A DNA stretch of 64,000 nucleotides from Myrica gale (GCA_963930655.1 OZ005620.1:17985001-18049000); one strand, 5' to 3'. Shown: positions 35,318 through 48,283, numbered from the stretch's first letter. The notes: generated by a model from the letters alone, not told the origin. Program-made: numbers and translations.

Positions 35318-38300
35318 ATGTACGTGAGGGCGGTACCAACGACGGATCTGAACCGGAACACGGAGTGGTTCACGTACCCTGGGGTTTGGACCACTTACAT
35401 TCTCATCCTCTTTTTCTCGTGGCTCATCGTCCTCTCCATCTTCAATTGCTCCCCTGGCAAGGCTTGGACCATCGTCCACCTCGCTCACTTCCTCGTAACC
35501 TCTCCCTCTGTGTGTGTGTGTTTGTGTCTTTATTTTCAACTGTTTGATCTGTATTGGATTTCAATTCCCATATTATTTGCTGTCCTATTGAATTTGTTTT
35601 GTTTGTTTTATTTTGGAGAATTAGGTGAGGTAGTTAAAATGATAAATGGTTTGGAGTTGATTGCGTTAAAAGAATATAAAAAGGATGGGATTCGATCTCT
35701 CTGATTAGGTTTTTGGATGACGTAGTTTCCTTTTATGGCTAGATTCACTTCGGACTATTAAGAATAAGGGAAATTTATCTATATTTTCTGCTGAATATGG
35801 CCATGTAAACATTTAATATAATCATGTGAAACTTTCCCCAGGGCATGCCATTTTGTAAGAATACCTTGGCGTTTTGTGTTACCGGATTGTGTAATTCCCT
35901 TGGGGTCCTTGAAACTAACTGCCTCAGTGCATGAAGGACTGTAAAAATGGAACTGCCCTGATTAACTATGGGTACTGTCACGAAGACCATCCATCCATAT
36001 AGAGCACACCTTTATGTAAAGTCCTTTTAGTATTTATGCATAATATGTCTGTGATTATGTGATAAAAGTTACCAAATTTGTAACCTGAGACTTCATGAGT
36101 GTATGGTATACTTCAGCATAAGTAGAAAGGGTTATACTACATTACAAGATGCTCTTTCTTAGATGATAAGCACATCAATAGCTTGTAAGCTTGGGGCTTC
36201 CCTCTTTGATTCAATATGAGCTACAAACTTCTTCTTCATAGTTTTAGCGAAAACTATTTGTTTAGTTTCTGCTTTAGAATTGGACTGTTTTGGCTCTCTG
36301 TTTTCTCAAATTAACTTGACAGATATCAACTAAGTTGTAATCCTAACCGAGTGGAGTTGGCTAAATTGATCCTTTTAAATCAGTCAGCCCAATCTAGTGT
36401 TGCCCTGTTTTACTTCTCTGACTAGGCTGTTTCCTTCATTTTAGCAGCTTATGGATCGGACACATTGATGAACATATCATTTGGAGAATCGATATTTTGT
36501 ATCATAGTACCATATTTACTGGAGACATTGTTTTCCCTATATCCTGATTTCAACCTTTTCTATCTGTTGCTCTTAATCTAGAATGAGTTAGTGTAATATG
36601 TTAATTTGATTATAACATCTCTCTCTCTCCTGTGTATGAATCGATATGTGCTATTCTAATGGTCAGTTACACTTGAAAACCATGAAAGGAAATGTTCGAT
36701 GTCGGATATGGGCAAACCACAATAAGCATCTTTATGAGTGGCCATTAGCTATTTTTGTTTTTGGCATATTTCTTCAATTACCTCTTGTCCTGTAGTCTTT
36801 TTCGTTTTTGTTGTTTTGTTCGCCTGGAGGGGGTGCAGGAAGGTGATGCAACATATTTAACAATATAGTAGCATTTTTTTTGCAGATGCGCAAAATTTAT
36901 CATTTTCTCCTTTTTCTTTTGATCAAGACTGTGTTCTTGAGTTTTGAGAACCATTTTTCTTTTGGACCAGAAAATAATCTAGATTATTTTAGCTAAGGCT
37001 TGAATTTTGTTTCAGAGTTTGCTTTTCTCCCAGCTATGCTGTTTTGCAAGTATCGCATATACTTGAGCAAAAAATTGTGACATTTTTTGAGATGTACTGT
37101 TATAGCAAACTAATTCTTCTTAATGATCTAGATAATATTTGCGATGTTCACGTTCCATTTATGACCTTCCTGTTTTTCTCTTTAAGCTACTTATTGTTAG
37201 CAAATTGTGATTCTGCATTTTCCTTCAGGTTACTTACCATTTCTTTCACTGGAAGAAGGGAACACCATTTTCTGATGACCAAGGTATATACAACAGGTTG
37301 ACTTGGTGGGAGCAGGTAGACAGTGGCAAGCAGCTCACTCGGAACAGAAAGTTTTTAACTGTAGTACCTGTTGTCCTGTATGTACTACACATTTCCTCAA
37401 ATCTTCTTCATTTAGTGACACATATGAAATGTGTTCAGTTATAGCGTTACTGCTGCTATGTTCTTTTAGTTGAAAATTTTTATTTGGTGCATGTGTTGGG
37501 AGGTGGTGTCTGAGGTTCCTCTTTACACCAGGAGTGAGAACATTAGTAGTTGTCTGGAGTTCTCTCTCTAGCACTATCTTCTTTGGGGGTTGACATGTGT
37601 TGTAGAGGTTCTGTAAGGCATTGCTGAGTGCCATCGAATTCTTGCTGTACGTTTGATGTCTAACTTCTGCTAGCATTTCTCTTGTTCTTTATTATCCCTT
37701 TTCTTTTCCCAGCCATATTGACTTGATTTACTAGGCAAACAAAGGACTTCCCACTGGACTTTTTTTTTTCGGAAATGGTTTGTAATAATACTTCAAATCA
37801 TTACTCACAAGAATAGTAGACATAACTGGGACTATAACCAGTTCTTTGCTTTCTCATAATGTGTGCATTGCCTCTCTTGATTGCAAAGAGTGGTTTTGCT
37901 TCTAGGATAGTCGTTCTTTGTTGCATACAACATATTCTGTGAGCTTTCAAGGCTGTACTTGATACTTTGTTTTTTCAACCTGAGATCTGTCATGCTTTGA
38001 TGAATGGAAAACTTGCATCCACAAAACAAAAAATTAATATTAAGCCTCCTCCCTTATCAACGTTTGAGATGCCTGGTTGTCCCAATTGCCCTAGTTAATA
38101 TGACTTATATGCCTGGCGGCAACTGAGATCTTTATCGAATAACATATCTATGCACCAAATTATAACTGGGGATTTGCAGGACATATGTTTCGATTTTGCA
38201 GAAGCATGCCCAGGACTTAGTTGTTAGAGAGTACTCTATAATAGTGAAAACATATTTTTATTAGGGTATGTTTCATTGGGCAGGTATTTGATAGCCTCAC

Positions 38301-38422
38301 ACACAACAGACTACCAGCATCCAATGCTCTTCTTCAACACCTTGGCAGTTTTCGTCCTGGTGGTTGCAAAGTTCCCTCACATGCACAAGGTCCGTATATT
38401 TGGAATTAATGCTGATCAATGA
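35318..38422 (+). CDS. ORM/ORMDL family regulator of serine palmitoyltransferase, three exons
   Basis: Exons 35318-35494, 37229-37377 and 38284-38422 have GT/AG borders and join to 154 residues. The protein opens MYVRAVPTTDLNRNTEWF and includes YPGVWTTYILILFF, VTYHFFHWKKGTPFSDDQG, LTWWEQVDSGKQLTRNRKF, YLIASHTTDYQHP and KFPHMHKVRIFGIN. This covers the whole ORMDL family with its four membrane segments. Plant ORM proteins are about 157 residues, so it is complete. ORMs sit in the endoplasmic reticulum membrane and bind and restrain serine palmitoyltransferase, the entry enzyme of sphingolipid synthesis. The exon 2-3 join splits a Leu codon (CT|G). The N-terminus lacks the two or three residues before YV seen in Arabidopsis copies. 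Confidence 0.96.
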
Positions 38423-41293
38423 ACTGTGAAGAATCCAACTTTCGTTGACTCCCTGTATTTAGGTTGATCATTTTGATATTCCAATTGATATCCCTGTACA
38501 GATGTTGAAACTGGAAAGGGTGTAATATTCTTCCTTACTGAAGTGAAAATTTTACATTTTATCACTGCTATCAGATTCCGGAGAAGTAGTTCATTTTATT
38601 TTCTCTGTATCTGCTAATAGTGATGAACGCTGGTGCTATACTATTTTCCTCCAGTATGAACTGAAACTGTCTCTTTGAGTTTGGCTCCAAAAGGGTAGAA
38701 ATATTAAGGGTATCTTTAAGTTTCCTTATGGGCATAAGGGCTTTTCCTCTCAGCGGCCGTGAACAAGTAATGCACATGGGTATGGTGCACATAGACAGAG
38801 TTGACCGAGCTGAGGCTCCTTGCTTGGAAAGTATCATGGGATTGAACTTAATTACCAACCACTCTCGTTTAGAATAGACCTTCAGGTTCTAGGAACAAAT
38901 TCTTGGTTCCCCCAAAATCATCCATCTGCCTTGAAATCTCTACATATAGCACTTGGGTCCAAGGATCCATGATCCACGAGGCCAATGTCACGCTGTGGGC
39001 TAAATGGACGAGTCCAACAGCCATTTCAAGGGTCATTGGAGCTGGTTAACGGTTCAATGACCTGATCTATGGAAGTTGGAAAGTTCACTCAACAGAACTG
39101 ACCTATACACATGACATCCTCTCCTAATTACCTAATACACTCCTGACGAGCCAACCCAATAGATCCCAGGACGTCGTCGGGAATCAATCTGCTGAGAGTG
39201 GATGCAACGTTACGAATTTTGCATTTTTGCAGCTAATTTCAACCCACATAAACTCCCCGTTATATCTTCCGTACAAAGAAAGCATATTACATATCGTTGT
39301 CAGAAATCGATGCAGATCTGAGTCCTTTTTCTTTGTCTTTTGTTCTTTGGAGCTCCAAAGAAGTGTACTTTATGGTTTCGGAAGTGAAGGGTTTTTAGTA
39401 CTTGCCAAATTCAAATGCTAAGTGCTTCATGAAGCAAAAGGTGGCCGTAAATTAATATATTAAACGAGAAAGAAGACCCATCAAAGTTGGATTTGGAGAA
39501 TCATTTGGCATCGAGATAATTCTTGAAAAGCTAAACCTCTATCCACGAACAGAGAAAAGTAATGCACTCCATGCATTATACAAAAGAACATTCCCCCACT
39601 TTGAAATCAGCAAAAGCTTGCCGGCTGTTAATTTATGAGCGAAATATATAAGAATATTCTTCAAACACTTAGCTGCTCGAGGAATTCAATGGGATTAGAT
39701 AAGTTTGAATATTTTTTATATTTGGCGGAAAGAATGAGAATTCCATTGAGAAAGAGATACCACTAGAAGCTCTCTCATGAGTAATTGCGAAACCAGGGCC
39801 AGGTTCTCAGAAGTCTTATTTCAGATGATCCCTCCAGGCAACAAATACACAGGTTCTATGCCCATTTTCACATCTTTTTGGAGTAACCCTTTTCCATTAA
39901 TAGCTATGCCGGGCCACAAACTTTGAAACTATGCAAACCACCACTCAAGGAATAATATGGACTGTCAACTTGGACCGAAGTAACGTTTGAGTGGCTGGAT
40001 ATTCTGGTTTTCCCCCCAACAGCCCATAAACAAAGCAGAGCAGATGAACATCTCGTGCATATACTGAACCCTAAATTTGGCAGGAAAAAGACCTCCACGA
40101 TAGAAGGTGGTAGATCTAACATTTGCTAGTGATTATGCTAGTGGCTTACAGCACAGAACCCCAAAAAAAAGAGTAATATATATATGTCCGTGGTCTAGAT
40201 CTGGATGGATCAGCTTAGTGGGGTGTATTATTCTTCAGCACACTTGCCGAGGGGAATGTTTGTGGGTCCCTCCCAGGACCAAAGAAGGGGGGGTTTGTCA
40301 GATCTTTCACAATCTTTCGATTAGGAGAAGAAAGGAAGGAAGATAGGGAAGCAAAAGACCATTCGATCGTCGTAATGGTGGCATGTGAGGCAGTCTTCAA
40401 AACTGATTGGATATAGAAAATCAGTAGGTGAGCTTTTGGTTGAGGCAGGTTTAGTGGTTCTAATTAACGCAACGTTGGGTCGCTTTTCTGAGGAGTTGTT
40501 TAAAGCAATGTCATGTGGAAGGGTCAGATTTTCTGATCAGTACCTGTTTCTTCTTCACTAGCTCCCACTTGCTTCGTGGAGATTTGCTTTCATGACTGGA
40601 AGAATCTATGTGCCAATCAGACTTTAAAACCTGTTTCCAATTAGCAATGGAAAAGTAGGAAGATAGAGAATGGAAAGAATTCAAAGCCACCATTGCAACC
40701 CAAGCGAGTTCTAAAATAATTAACAGCAGTACACAACTTGTTTGCCATGCGTGGAAAATACAATACACAAAAGGTTTTCCACCTGGGAAACTCCTTCCAA
40801 ACTTGCGCATTTACGTACTTTTTGGATGAAGAACTCGCACATTTAATACGTTCTTTTCTGTACCAAGCCATGTGAGACACAACAGTAGTGGGTTGCCCTC
40901 CCGCTCTTGGTTTTTGTGATCGAATAAATTACATGAAATGAAGGGCAATATGGTGCATGCCTTCTCTATTTCTTAACCCTAGAAGAAAGAACCTGGGCAT
41001 GGCTTGATCTTCTCTTCTATCCTTTCCCGTGTCACCCTTTCTGATGCCGACCTAAAATAAGCTTCAAATCCCACCATGATAAACGAGCAAACAAGGTATT
41101 TGGTTATGTAAGAGTAAAATAGATGATTAGATGGGAGATCGAGAAGTGGAAGGAGAAAGAAACCGTTGTATCCTATCTGTTAGTTTGAAGAAATCCAAAC
41201 AAGTAACCCACCATTAGAAATTAACAAAAGCCTAAAACCCATGATTAAAGAAAAAGTAAAAAAACAGAAAACCCAGACTATCTTTCATCTTCT
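38423..41293. other. Intergenic DNA between convergent ORM and Dof genes
   Basis: Contains the 3' UTRs of both genes at its edges. The middle has short open frames (for example 40511-40880 minus strand) without recognisable motifs. I see no element with clear ends. Confidence 0.4.
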
Positions 41294-42559
41294 TTACCAT
41301 GATCCCCCACCCAACATCCCGGTCCAGTATCCAGCTGAATCTCCTTGCTCTTTGTTTTGCTCAATAACGCTTGAGTTTGAAACTTGTTTCAAATCTTCGA
41401 ATGGAAATAAAATCCTCCCACTAATCTCATGAGAACCATGAAAATTACCGTACCCACTTCCAAGCCCGTCCAGAGAGAAATTAAGGGTTGGCTTGAAATC
41501 CGGCAGAGGAAACCCAGATGTGTATACTGTGTTTGGATCTGGAACCGGCATGGGCATGAAGGAATTGAAACCCCTTGAAGTAAGGCCTGTAATGAGCTCC
41601 AAGGCAGAAATCTGAGATGTAGTGGTAGTTGTAGAAGAAGTAGAAATTTGGTTCTTGTTGTTGTTATCAATGCTGGGTACTTGAATCAACTCGGAGATAG
41701 TTCTGAAATCTTGAGTGGCAGGGAAAGCTAAATTAAGATCCTGTCCATCATGGATCTTAGGGTTTTGAGTGGATGACTGTGACAAGCTTGGGGGTGTAAC
41801 CAGATCGGGAAGCTTTTTTGAAGTAGAAGGAGAGGAGGAAGAAGAAGAGGCTGACCTCTTGTTCTTCCTTGAACCCCCACCAACAGGAATGTTTCTGAGG
41901 GATCCACCTTCAGTCCAATACCTTCTACAAGTCTTGCAGAAATATCTAGGCTGTGTGAGGCTGTAGTTGTTGTAGTAGCAGAACTTGGTGTTAGTTGAAT
42001 TGCACCTTGGACAGTTTAGGGCTTGTTCTTTCTGAGGCCTTGCTTTCCTCTCTAAAGCTGCTGGCTTTGGATATGTGTTGGTGACTATCTCATCGATTGG
42101 TTTCACCACAATCTCCTAAAAACCCCAAGAACAAACAGAAAGAAATGAGAATTGAATATAGACATGTAGAAACCATAACTTCCAAGATCAAACAAAGAAG
42201 ATCAGGGAACTGAAATAACAAACAAGCAAAACAGGTTAGCTGCTTTTACACTTGAAAAATAAAGAAGGGTTTGTTTCCTTTATCAGATAAACAAAAGAGA
42301 AAGATAAAGTGAAATATGTTGAAGAACTGATAAGAACTAAATCCAATTATGTGGGGACTTGCACTAGGCACTAGCCACGAACACCATCATACTTTTTGCA
42401 AAAAAAGAACCACAAATAAACGAGAACCAAGCAATTAGCAGTCTAAACTTTTGTCATGAAAAGCCAGACCGAGAAAGAACATCAGTTTCATATGGAATCA
42501 AGAACCAAAAGACCAAGTAAGATGGATCTATCTACCTGTGGCCATTGAGCAGTGTCCAT
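41294..42559 (-). CDS. Dof zinc-finger transcription factor (Dof4.6-like), two exons
   Basis: Exon 1 (42536-42559) encodes only MDTAQWPQ. After a 420-base intron, exon 2 (41294-42115) continues [18 protein letters not shown]. The 281-residue protein has the Dof domain at about 41-95 with Cys43, Cys46, Cys68 and Cys71 in the CX2CX21CX2C pattern, plus [14 protein letters not shown] and [13 protein letters not shown] basic nuclear-localisation stretch (SRKNKR) follows. The C-terminus is Ser/Asn-rich with [18 protein letters not shown] and [12 protein letters not shown], the signature of the Dof4.6/Dof2.4 group. Dof proteins bind AAAG in promoters; members of this group are linked to vascular expression. 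The eight-codon first exon would be missed by simple ORF calling. Confidence 0.95.
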
Positions 42560-44797
42560 GGATGCAACTGAAAGAAGATAAGGAACAAGCAGATGATGTC
42601 TGTAAAGAGAGAAGCTGAACTTTTTTTTTTCTTGAAACTGGTTATAAAATCAGGAAAAGGAATGTCTTAAGACGGTTTGGTTGGACGTTGTGTATGTATC
42701 ACCCTTGTCCTTCGCTTTATGTGCTGCGTGCGTATATTAGAGAGAGAGAGAGAGAAATACTATAATATTCTTCAGACTTGAGAGTATTTTATCCCAGAAT
42801 TCTGGGTGGGAATTTGTCTCCATATATATTATAATTTAATAATGAAGGATGGTGTTTGGTAATTATCATATGAAACTTTTTGTGGGTGGGTTTTATGTAT
42901 AAGCGCATCCTTGTGGCGCTGGCTTGGCCTTTCTCACTAGAAGAAAGTAGGGGAAGTCAGATACGTTCCTTATTTCTTCGGTCAGCAAATAATATATTTC
43001 TCTCATCCTTGTGAGGTTTTTTGTCCAATTTGGTTTCAGACACTCCAGATTAAATTGATCAGCTTTTTAAATTTGGCTGGTTGGTCCCCTGGAATATTAC
43101 AAGGAACCAAAAAGAAGAAAATCGCATTAAGTAAAGAAAAGGACGGATTCTCGTACCAAATTAGTAGTTAATTAATTACTGCCCTACAGGTCGTCTAGAT
43201 GTTAGCTAAGTGTACATTGATATTATAATTGTGTCAAATATAGAACAAGGGTTCTGTAGGCTGTAAACGTTGTGGATTGCTTCTAGAACTATATATGAAT
43301 TTGCATTAATTTTGGTAATTTGCGTATTAATATTGCCACCAAAAAGAAACATCTCCCATATAGAATTAGGTAGGCAGATCTAAGCTGACTGTGATGCCGA
43401 TCTTTCACATGGTGACGGAAAGATACATACGATTAGCAGCTAAAACATGCAGCTGACTGCATCGCTTTAGTTGCGACAAATGAGCTCCAATAATTCTATT
43501 GTCAGTACAAATTCTCTGCAAGGAGCATGTAAAGTGACTCAGGATCCACAAATATGTGTGCTAGCTAGTAAAGTTTATTACATTATACATTAAACTAGCT
43601 AGCATTTGTGAGATAAGCCCTCAAAGCAATCAAGTACTCAGACCAACAAATTACTAATATAAATTCTGAAAATTCCATTTTTTGGGAAAGAAACTCTCAT
43701 TTAAGGTTGTGCTCATTGCCAGATAATGTGGTGGCTGCAACCAAGTGATCGATCAACTGTGAGTAAATACAAAGAGATAAGGAGATGACAGATAGATTCA
43801 CGGGTGTTTAACCCTAATGAGTATAATAGCATGAAACTGTATTTGTCTACCGTTCCCATCTGAGTAAATACACCAAAATAGAAAAAGAAAATCTCCATAG
43901 CAGAAGACCTTCCTGAGCTACGAGTTAATGTGATATACAATTGTGTTAAGGTACAACTCCAAGAGAAATAATTCCTTCCTTCATCGAACCAGAAAAAAAA
44001 AAAACTTCTAGCTCAAACTCCATATTAGGAATGAGAAGCATAATGGTAATTAATTTCTTATTGCATATTTGAAGGGAAATGAATGATTTTGACCTATCAG
44101 TGAAAGATGATTAATTATCAGTAAAACGAATCACTTTGATGTGTCTCTGCATGTGATACAATTATTAGTGTCATGTTATCAAAGTTACAGAGTACATACG
44201 CGTGGCAGCTCACAATTGAAGGGTACCCAGAAATGGTTATGATTTTCAACATTGATCCGAAGAATCACTGCTCCCCATGGCCCATGCAAATGGAATACAT
44301 CTACTCAGAGAATATACCATCAACATTTCATCCTGTGATTCTCCAAACAATGGATTGAATGAAGATCACTCTTCAGATTTTGATCATGTCACTGATCTTT
44401 AGTACGAGAAGCTTACATATATATCTTCCGCAAGAGATCACCTGGAAAAACTTAATAGAACTAATTGCTGGAAAAGCCATGCCTTTTGTCTCAAACATGT
44501 TTAAAGGGAAGGAATTATTTGACAGAGCCATTTCAACTGCTAGGCCGGCCGCCATTTAAAGCCGCTTGTTACAATTTTATATATCCAACCAACCCGACAT
44601 TTAAAATCCAATGTCAACCTAGTTATTCTTAGTTGGGTTAACCACAATTGAATACGTTACAACAATATCCCTCCTTTCGTTTTCATATGCCTAGAACACA
44701 ATAAATTCTTCATTAATTGAGGGTCTGGTGATATACAGTGTTTAATTTTCAATTAATAAAATTGGAATCATAAATTTTTAAATTTTTTTTGTCCGAA
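42560..44797. other. Dof promoter side and intergenic DNA
   Basis: A short GA repeat lies at about 42739-42754 in the probable promoter or leader. Paired open frames at 44173-44559 and an opposing frame at 44373-44555 have no recognisable family, so I do not call a gene. Confidence 0.4.
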
Positions 44798-45349
44798 CAC
44801 TAGTAGAAATTTGGTTTTAGGGACGGACTAAAATCTGTCCCTAAATCCATCGACATGGAACATTTTAGGGACAGACACAAAAGTGTCCCTAAAAGGGAAC
44901 TTTTAGAGACAGATTCTAGATGTTCGTCCCTAAATGTCCACCTTTTAGGGATGAATAGTACTATCCGTCCATACAATTTTTCCACTTCATGGCAGGAAGA
45001 TTTTAGGGACGGACGGGTTCGAACCTAATAAGTTATTAGCACAGATGATAATTAAGTGGCAGCCGGAATGGATAAATAGGTTCGAACTATAACAAACAGG
45101 TTATAACCGATTATTTAAGGAAAACAGGTTAGAACCGGAATCTTACAGGTTAGAACCTGTTTGGAAACATGTTAGAACTGTTTTAACAGGTTCGAACTCT
45201 TATTAATAGGTTAGAACTGGTGTCTTTTGTGTTATGATTTTCTCATTTGGGTTTGAATTTTTGTTTTAGCTAGAACCGGTTGTGTTTATTCGTAAGAGGT
45301 TAGAACTGGTTATTTCAGATGTTAGAACCGAAACCATACAGGTTAGAAC

Positions 45350-45429
45350 CTGTTTGATAAGTGGTTAGAACGTCTAAACAGGTTAGAACTTGTTTGATAA
45401 GTGGTTAGAACGTCTAAACAGGTTCGAAC
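45350..45429. repeat. Near-perfect 40-bp tandem duplication within the CACTA element
   Basis: The unit starting GTTTGATAAGTGGTTAGAAC and ending at AACAGGTT occurs twice in a row with a 40-base period. It is the most recent-looking duplication in the motif array and shows how the array may grow. Confidence 0.8.
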
Positions 45430-45624
45430 GTATATGTACAGGTTAGAACCTATTTCTTTTTTGGTTTTATTTTTTCATTTAGGTTCGAACCAGTTTGTAC
45501 ACATTAATGGAAGAAGTTCGAACGTGAGTTTAATCGGGTCACAGCTACGTCGTCACATTAATGAAAGAAGTTCAAACGTGAGTTTAATCGGTTCGAACCG
45601 GTTCGCCAGACCTGAAAAAGAAGC

Positions 45625-45672
45625 AGACAGCCCCCAAGTGTTCACTTTGTGTGAACCACTTGGGGCTGCCGG
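45625..45672. repeat. Hairpin-forming inverted repeat in the CACTA element
   Basis: CAGCCCCCAAGTGTTCAC is answered by GTGAACCACTTGGGGCTG after a short spacer, with a one-base offset in each arm. It lies at the border between the motif array and the gene-like interior, where a promoter or leader would be expected. Confidence 0.7.
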
Positions 45673-46659
45673 TTTTTCTCTAAGGAGCGGCGTTGGAAGG
45701 GATTTGGTGAGTTTCTCTCTAAGTTTTGTATTAATTTTTGTGAACTTGTAGCGTTGAAGTTGGTGTTTTTTTGTTGGTGGTGGGTGAAAGGGAAAGAGGA
45801 AAAGTAGAGAGGGAAAGTTTGGATTTTAACGGGAGAAAGTGTGGATTTGTGGCCTTGGACGCTTGGAAATCAATTGGTATGTATCATTTTCATATTGTGT
45901 TGCTATTTTCGTGCTTGGTTTGTGGTTGTGTGTACTTTGGTTGGATTTCAATGGCATGAACGACGAGATTCTGGGCTCTCTGTGAACCGGTTCTAACCTC
46001 TAAACATTAGGTTCGAACCTATTCTCTGTGTGAACCGGTTCGAACCTAATGTTTAGAGGTTAGAACTGGTGCACTTAACAGGTTAGAACTGTTATATTTC
46101 TTGTTAGAACCAGTTAGTACGTAGTGAGAGCCTTTTTTTAAGGTTCTGACCTGAACATCAGGTTGGAACCGGTTCGAACCTAAACCGTGTTAGGTTCGAA
46201 CCTTTTAAACATGTTCCAACCTGACTGGAATAGGTTCAAACCGTTTTAAACCGGTTCGAACCTTTATTGCGGGCCAGAACCAAAAATGTGAACAAAAAGA
46301 AAAAGAAAACGGGCCAGAACTGTTTTATACAGTTAATGTTGACATTGTACATTGTCGGCCCGAGTGCCCAATGTGCATTTCGTTGGTGAATTGAAGTTTA
46401 AATTTTAGGGGTGTTGTTGGTTCGCGGTGTTGGTTGCATTTCGTTGGTACATTGAAGTTACAATTTCGGAAGTGTTTGCAGGTTCTTGGTTCCATTGTAG
46501 TTTGGTGGCCAAAGTTGGTTTGATTTAATAAGTTGTATTTATATAAATAATGTATATATAGTTTGTAAAAAAATGAGCTGGATAGATTTTATGTTGTTAT
46601 GCTGCTGAATTTGTTTCTCCACTTATTTCATTTCTTTGTGTTTCACATTGTAAGAAAAT

Positions 46660-47010
46660 ATGAAGGAAGTGGCAGCCCAAGCAACCATGGAAGGGAGGAC
46701 GCTTACTGATGTGGAGGTTTTCACCCAAGTCCTCGGGGAGAAACGAGGGTACGTTAGATGTTTGGGTGATTCAGTGCGGTCGGTTAGTACTTTTTGCTCA
46801 TCGTCATCGGCGGATATGACGCGGAGATTGACGGAGACCCAGTTGGAGTTGGAGTAGATTAGAGCGGACCGTGAGAAGGAGAGCCAAAAGCAGATGCACA
46901 AGATCCACAGTTTGCAACAAAAGATGGAGGAGATGCAGTAGCGGATGGCACGATATGATCGATTTATGTCACGGTTTGCGTCGGGTGCTTTTGACGACGT
47001 CGGTGTGTAG
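46660..47010 (+). pseudogene. Dead C-terminal exon of a CACTA-encoded protein (Transposase_24/ptta-like)
   Basis: The frame from ATG at 46660 reads MKEVAAQATMEGRTLTDVE and FTQVLGEKRGYVRCLGDS, then a Ser-rich stretch, then a heptad-like coiled coil (TETQLELE, ESQKQMHKIHSLQQKMEEM) and RMARYDRFMSRFASGAFDD. This arrangement resembles the C-terminal part of plant ptta/En/Spm proteins. Two in-frame TAG stops (46855-46857 and 46939-46941) interrupt it before the TAG at 47008-47010. Both could be CAG codons changed by one C-to-T step. Family assignment is from memory. Confidence 0.6.
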
Positions 47011-48231
47011 TTTTCTTACGTTATCCATATTATTATTTGTTGGTTACAATTATATAGAACAACATTTACAGTTCATGCTTCACTTCGTACATTTTCTTTT
47101 CGATCGTTGTATATATACATATATATTTTGTTACATTTGAGACTTTAAGTTATAAAATTTTTCACATTAGATGATATTTATTTGGGATGAATTTGCATTA
47201 AATTGGTTAAAATTAGTAGAATTTTCAAATTTGTTGTAAATCAGGTCACACAGGTTATAACCTATAATATTCTGGTTCTAACCTGTTTTCAGGTTAGAAC
47301 CATAATCTATGAGCGATCCAAACTCTAAATAATAGGTTCGCACCAGTTCAGAGTCGACGAGGTTAGAACCTGAAAAATCAAGGTTCTAACAAAAAATATA
47401 AGGTTCGAACCGTAAAAGAACGGGTTTGCACTTCTTCGTGGTGAATCGGTTCTAACCTATACATTTAGGTTCGAACGATTTTCCGTTCTAATCACTTCAT
47501 TTACGAAAGAACCATATGTCGACTAATATGTTCTAACGTGTTTATTTAGGTTTGAACTTATTAAAACCAACTGGTTTTGACCGATAAAAACAGGTTCGAA
47601 CGCGTTATCTGAACCGGTTCGCACTTTTTCCAAGACAAGTTCTGACTAGGTATATGATTAGGTTCGAACATGTACTGTACAGGTTCAAACCTCTTATGTG
47701 AACAGGTTTCAACCTCCTCTTCAAGGACGAACTTAATGGGATTCGGCAAGCGGTTTGAACCTCAAAAAGATTAGGTTTGAACCTATGCCTTTAGGGACGA
47801 ACCTCATTTGTCCGTCCCTAAAAACCTATAGATACACCACCTATAGGGATGGACGTCAAGGATGGATACGTCCGTCTCTAAAAGGGTTTAGAGACGAATT
47901 TTAGATTTTTAGGGTAAAAGAAAGATAGACGCAACAGATATATCCTATTATTAAAGTCAGCTCAAATCAAATGGGAGCCCAATGAGTTATAAAATATTTA
48001 AAATTATCTGAAAATTATTAAATTTAATATAAAATATTCAAAGGTCCAATTAATTATTCTTATGGGACTCTCATACATGAAATTAAAGCCTCATAACTTG
48101 GATGGTTACGAAATTTATAGGACATTTTTTTCATTTTAATAAAGTTCCTTTGACAATAAATCTGAAAAAGAAAGATTAAAGCGCTTGAAAAAAATATATT
48201 ACATATTTGGCAAAGAGATAGTTCACTCGTG

Positions 48232-48234
<3 letters not shown>

Positions 48235-48281
<47 letters not shown>
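48235..48281. repeat. (AT)n microsatellite
   Basis: About 23 uninterrupted AT units in non-coding DNA. It is likely polymorphic. Confidence 0.95.

Positions 48282-48283
<2 letters not shown>

Larger units (their letters stand above)
44798..47920. mobile_element. Degenerate CACTA (En/Spm) transposon filled with GGTTNGAACC motifs
   Basis: The left terminus CACTAGTAGAAATTTGG at 44798 is followed by subterminal copies of TTTAGGGACGGAC and GTCCCTAAAA. The same motifs return at 47790-47900 (GTCCGTCCCTAAAA, GTCCGTCTCTAAAA). The right CACTA terminus itself is absent, so the end near 47920 is an estimate. The segments 45006-45610, 45985-46320 and 47240-47770 are packed with the near-palindrome GGTT(C/A)GAACC, roughly fifty copies by eye. 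An exon-like frame at 46660-47010 is the only coding remnant. Confidence 0.75.

Noticed and set aside
41769..41966. Glu-rich plus-strand frame of 65 residues
   Set aside because: It is the antisense shadow of the Ser-rich region of the Dof gene.
44173..44559. Two consecutive plus-strand frames that might be exons of one gene
   Set aside because: No recognisable domain, no supported splice join and an equally open frame on the other strand.
45006..47770. tRNA genes suggested by many GGTTCGAACC B-box-like sequences
   Set aside because: No cloverleaf, A box or acceptor-stem pairing accompanies the copies. They form a repeat array inside a CACTA element.
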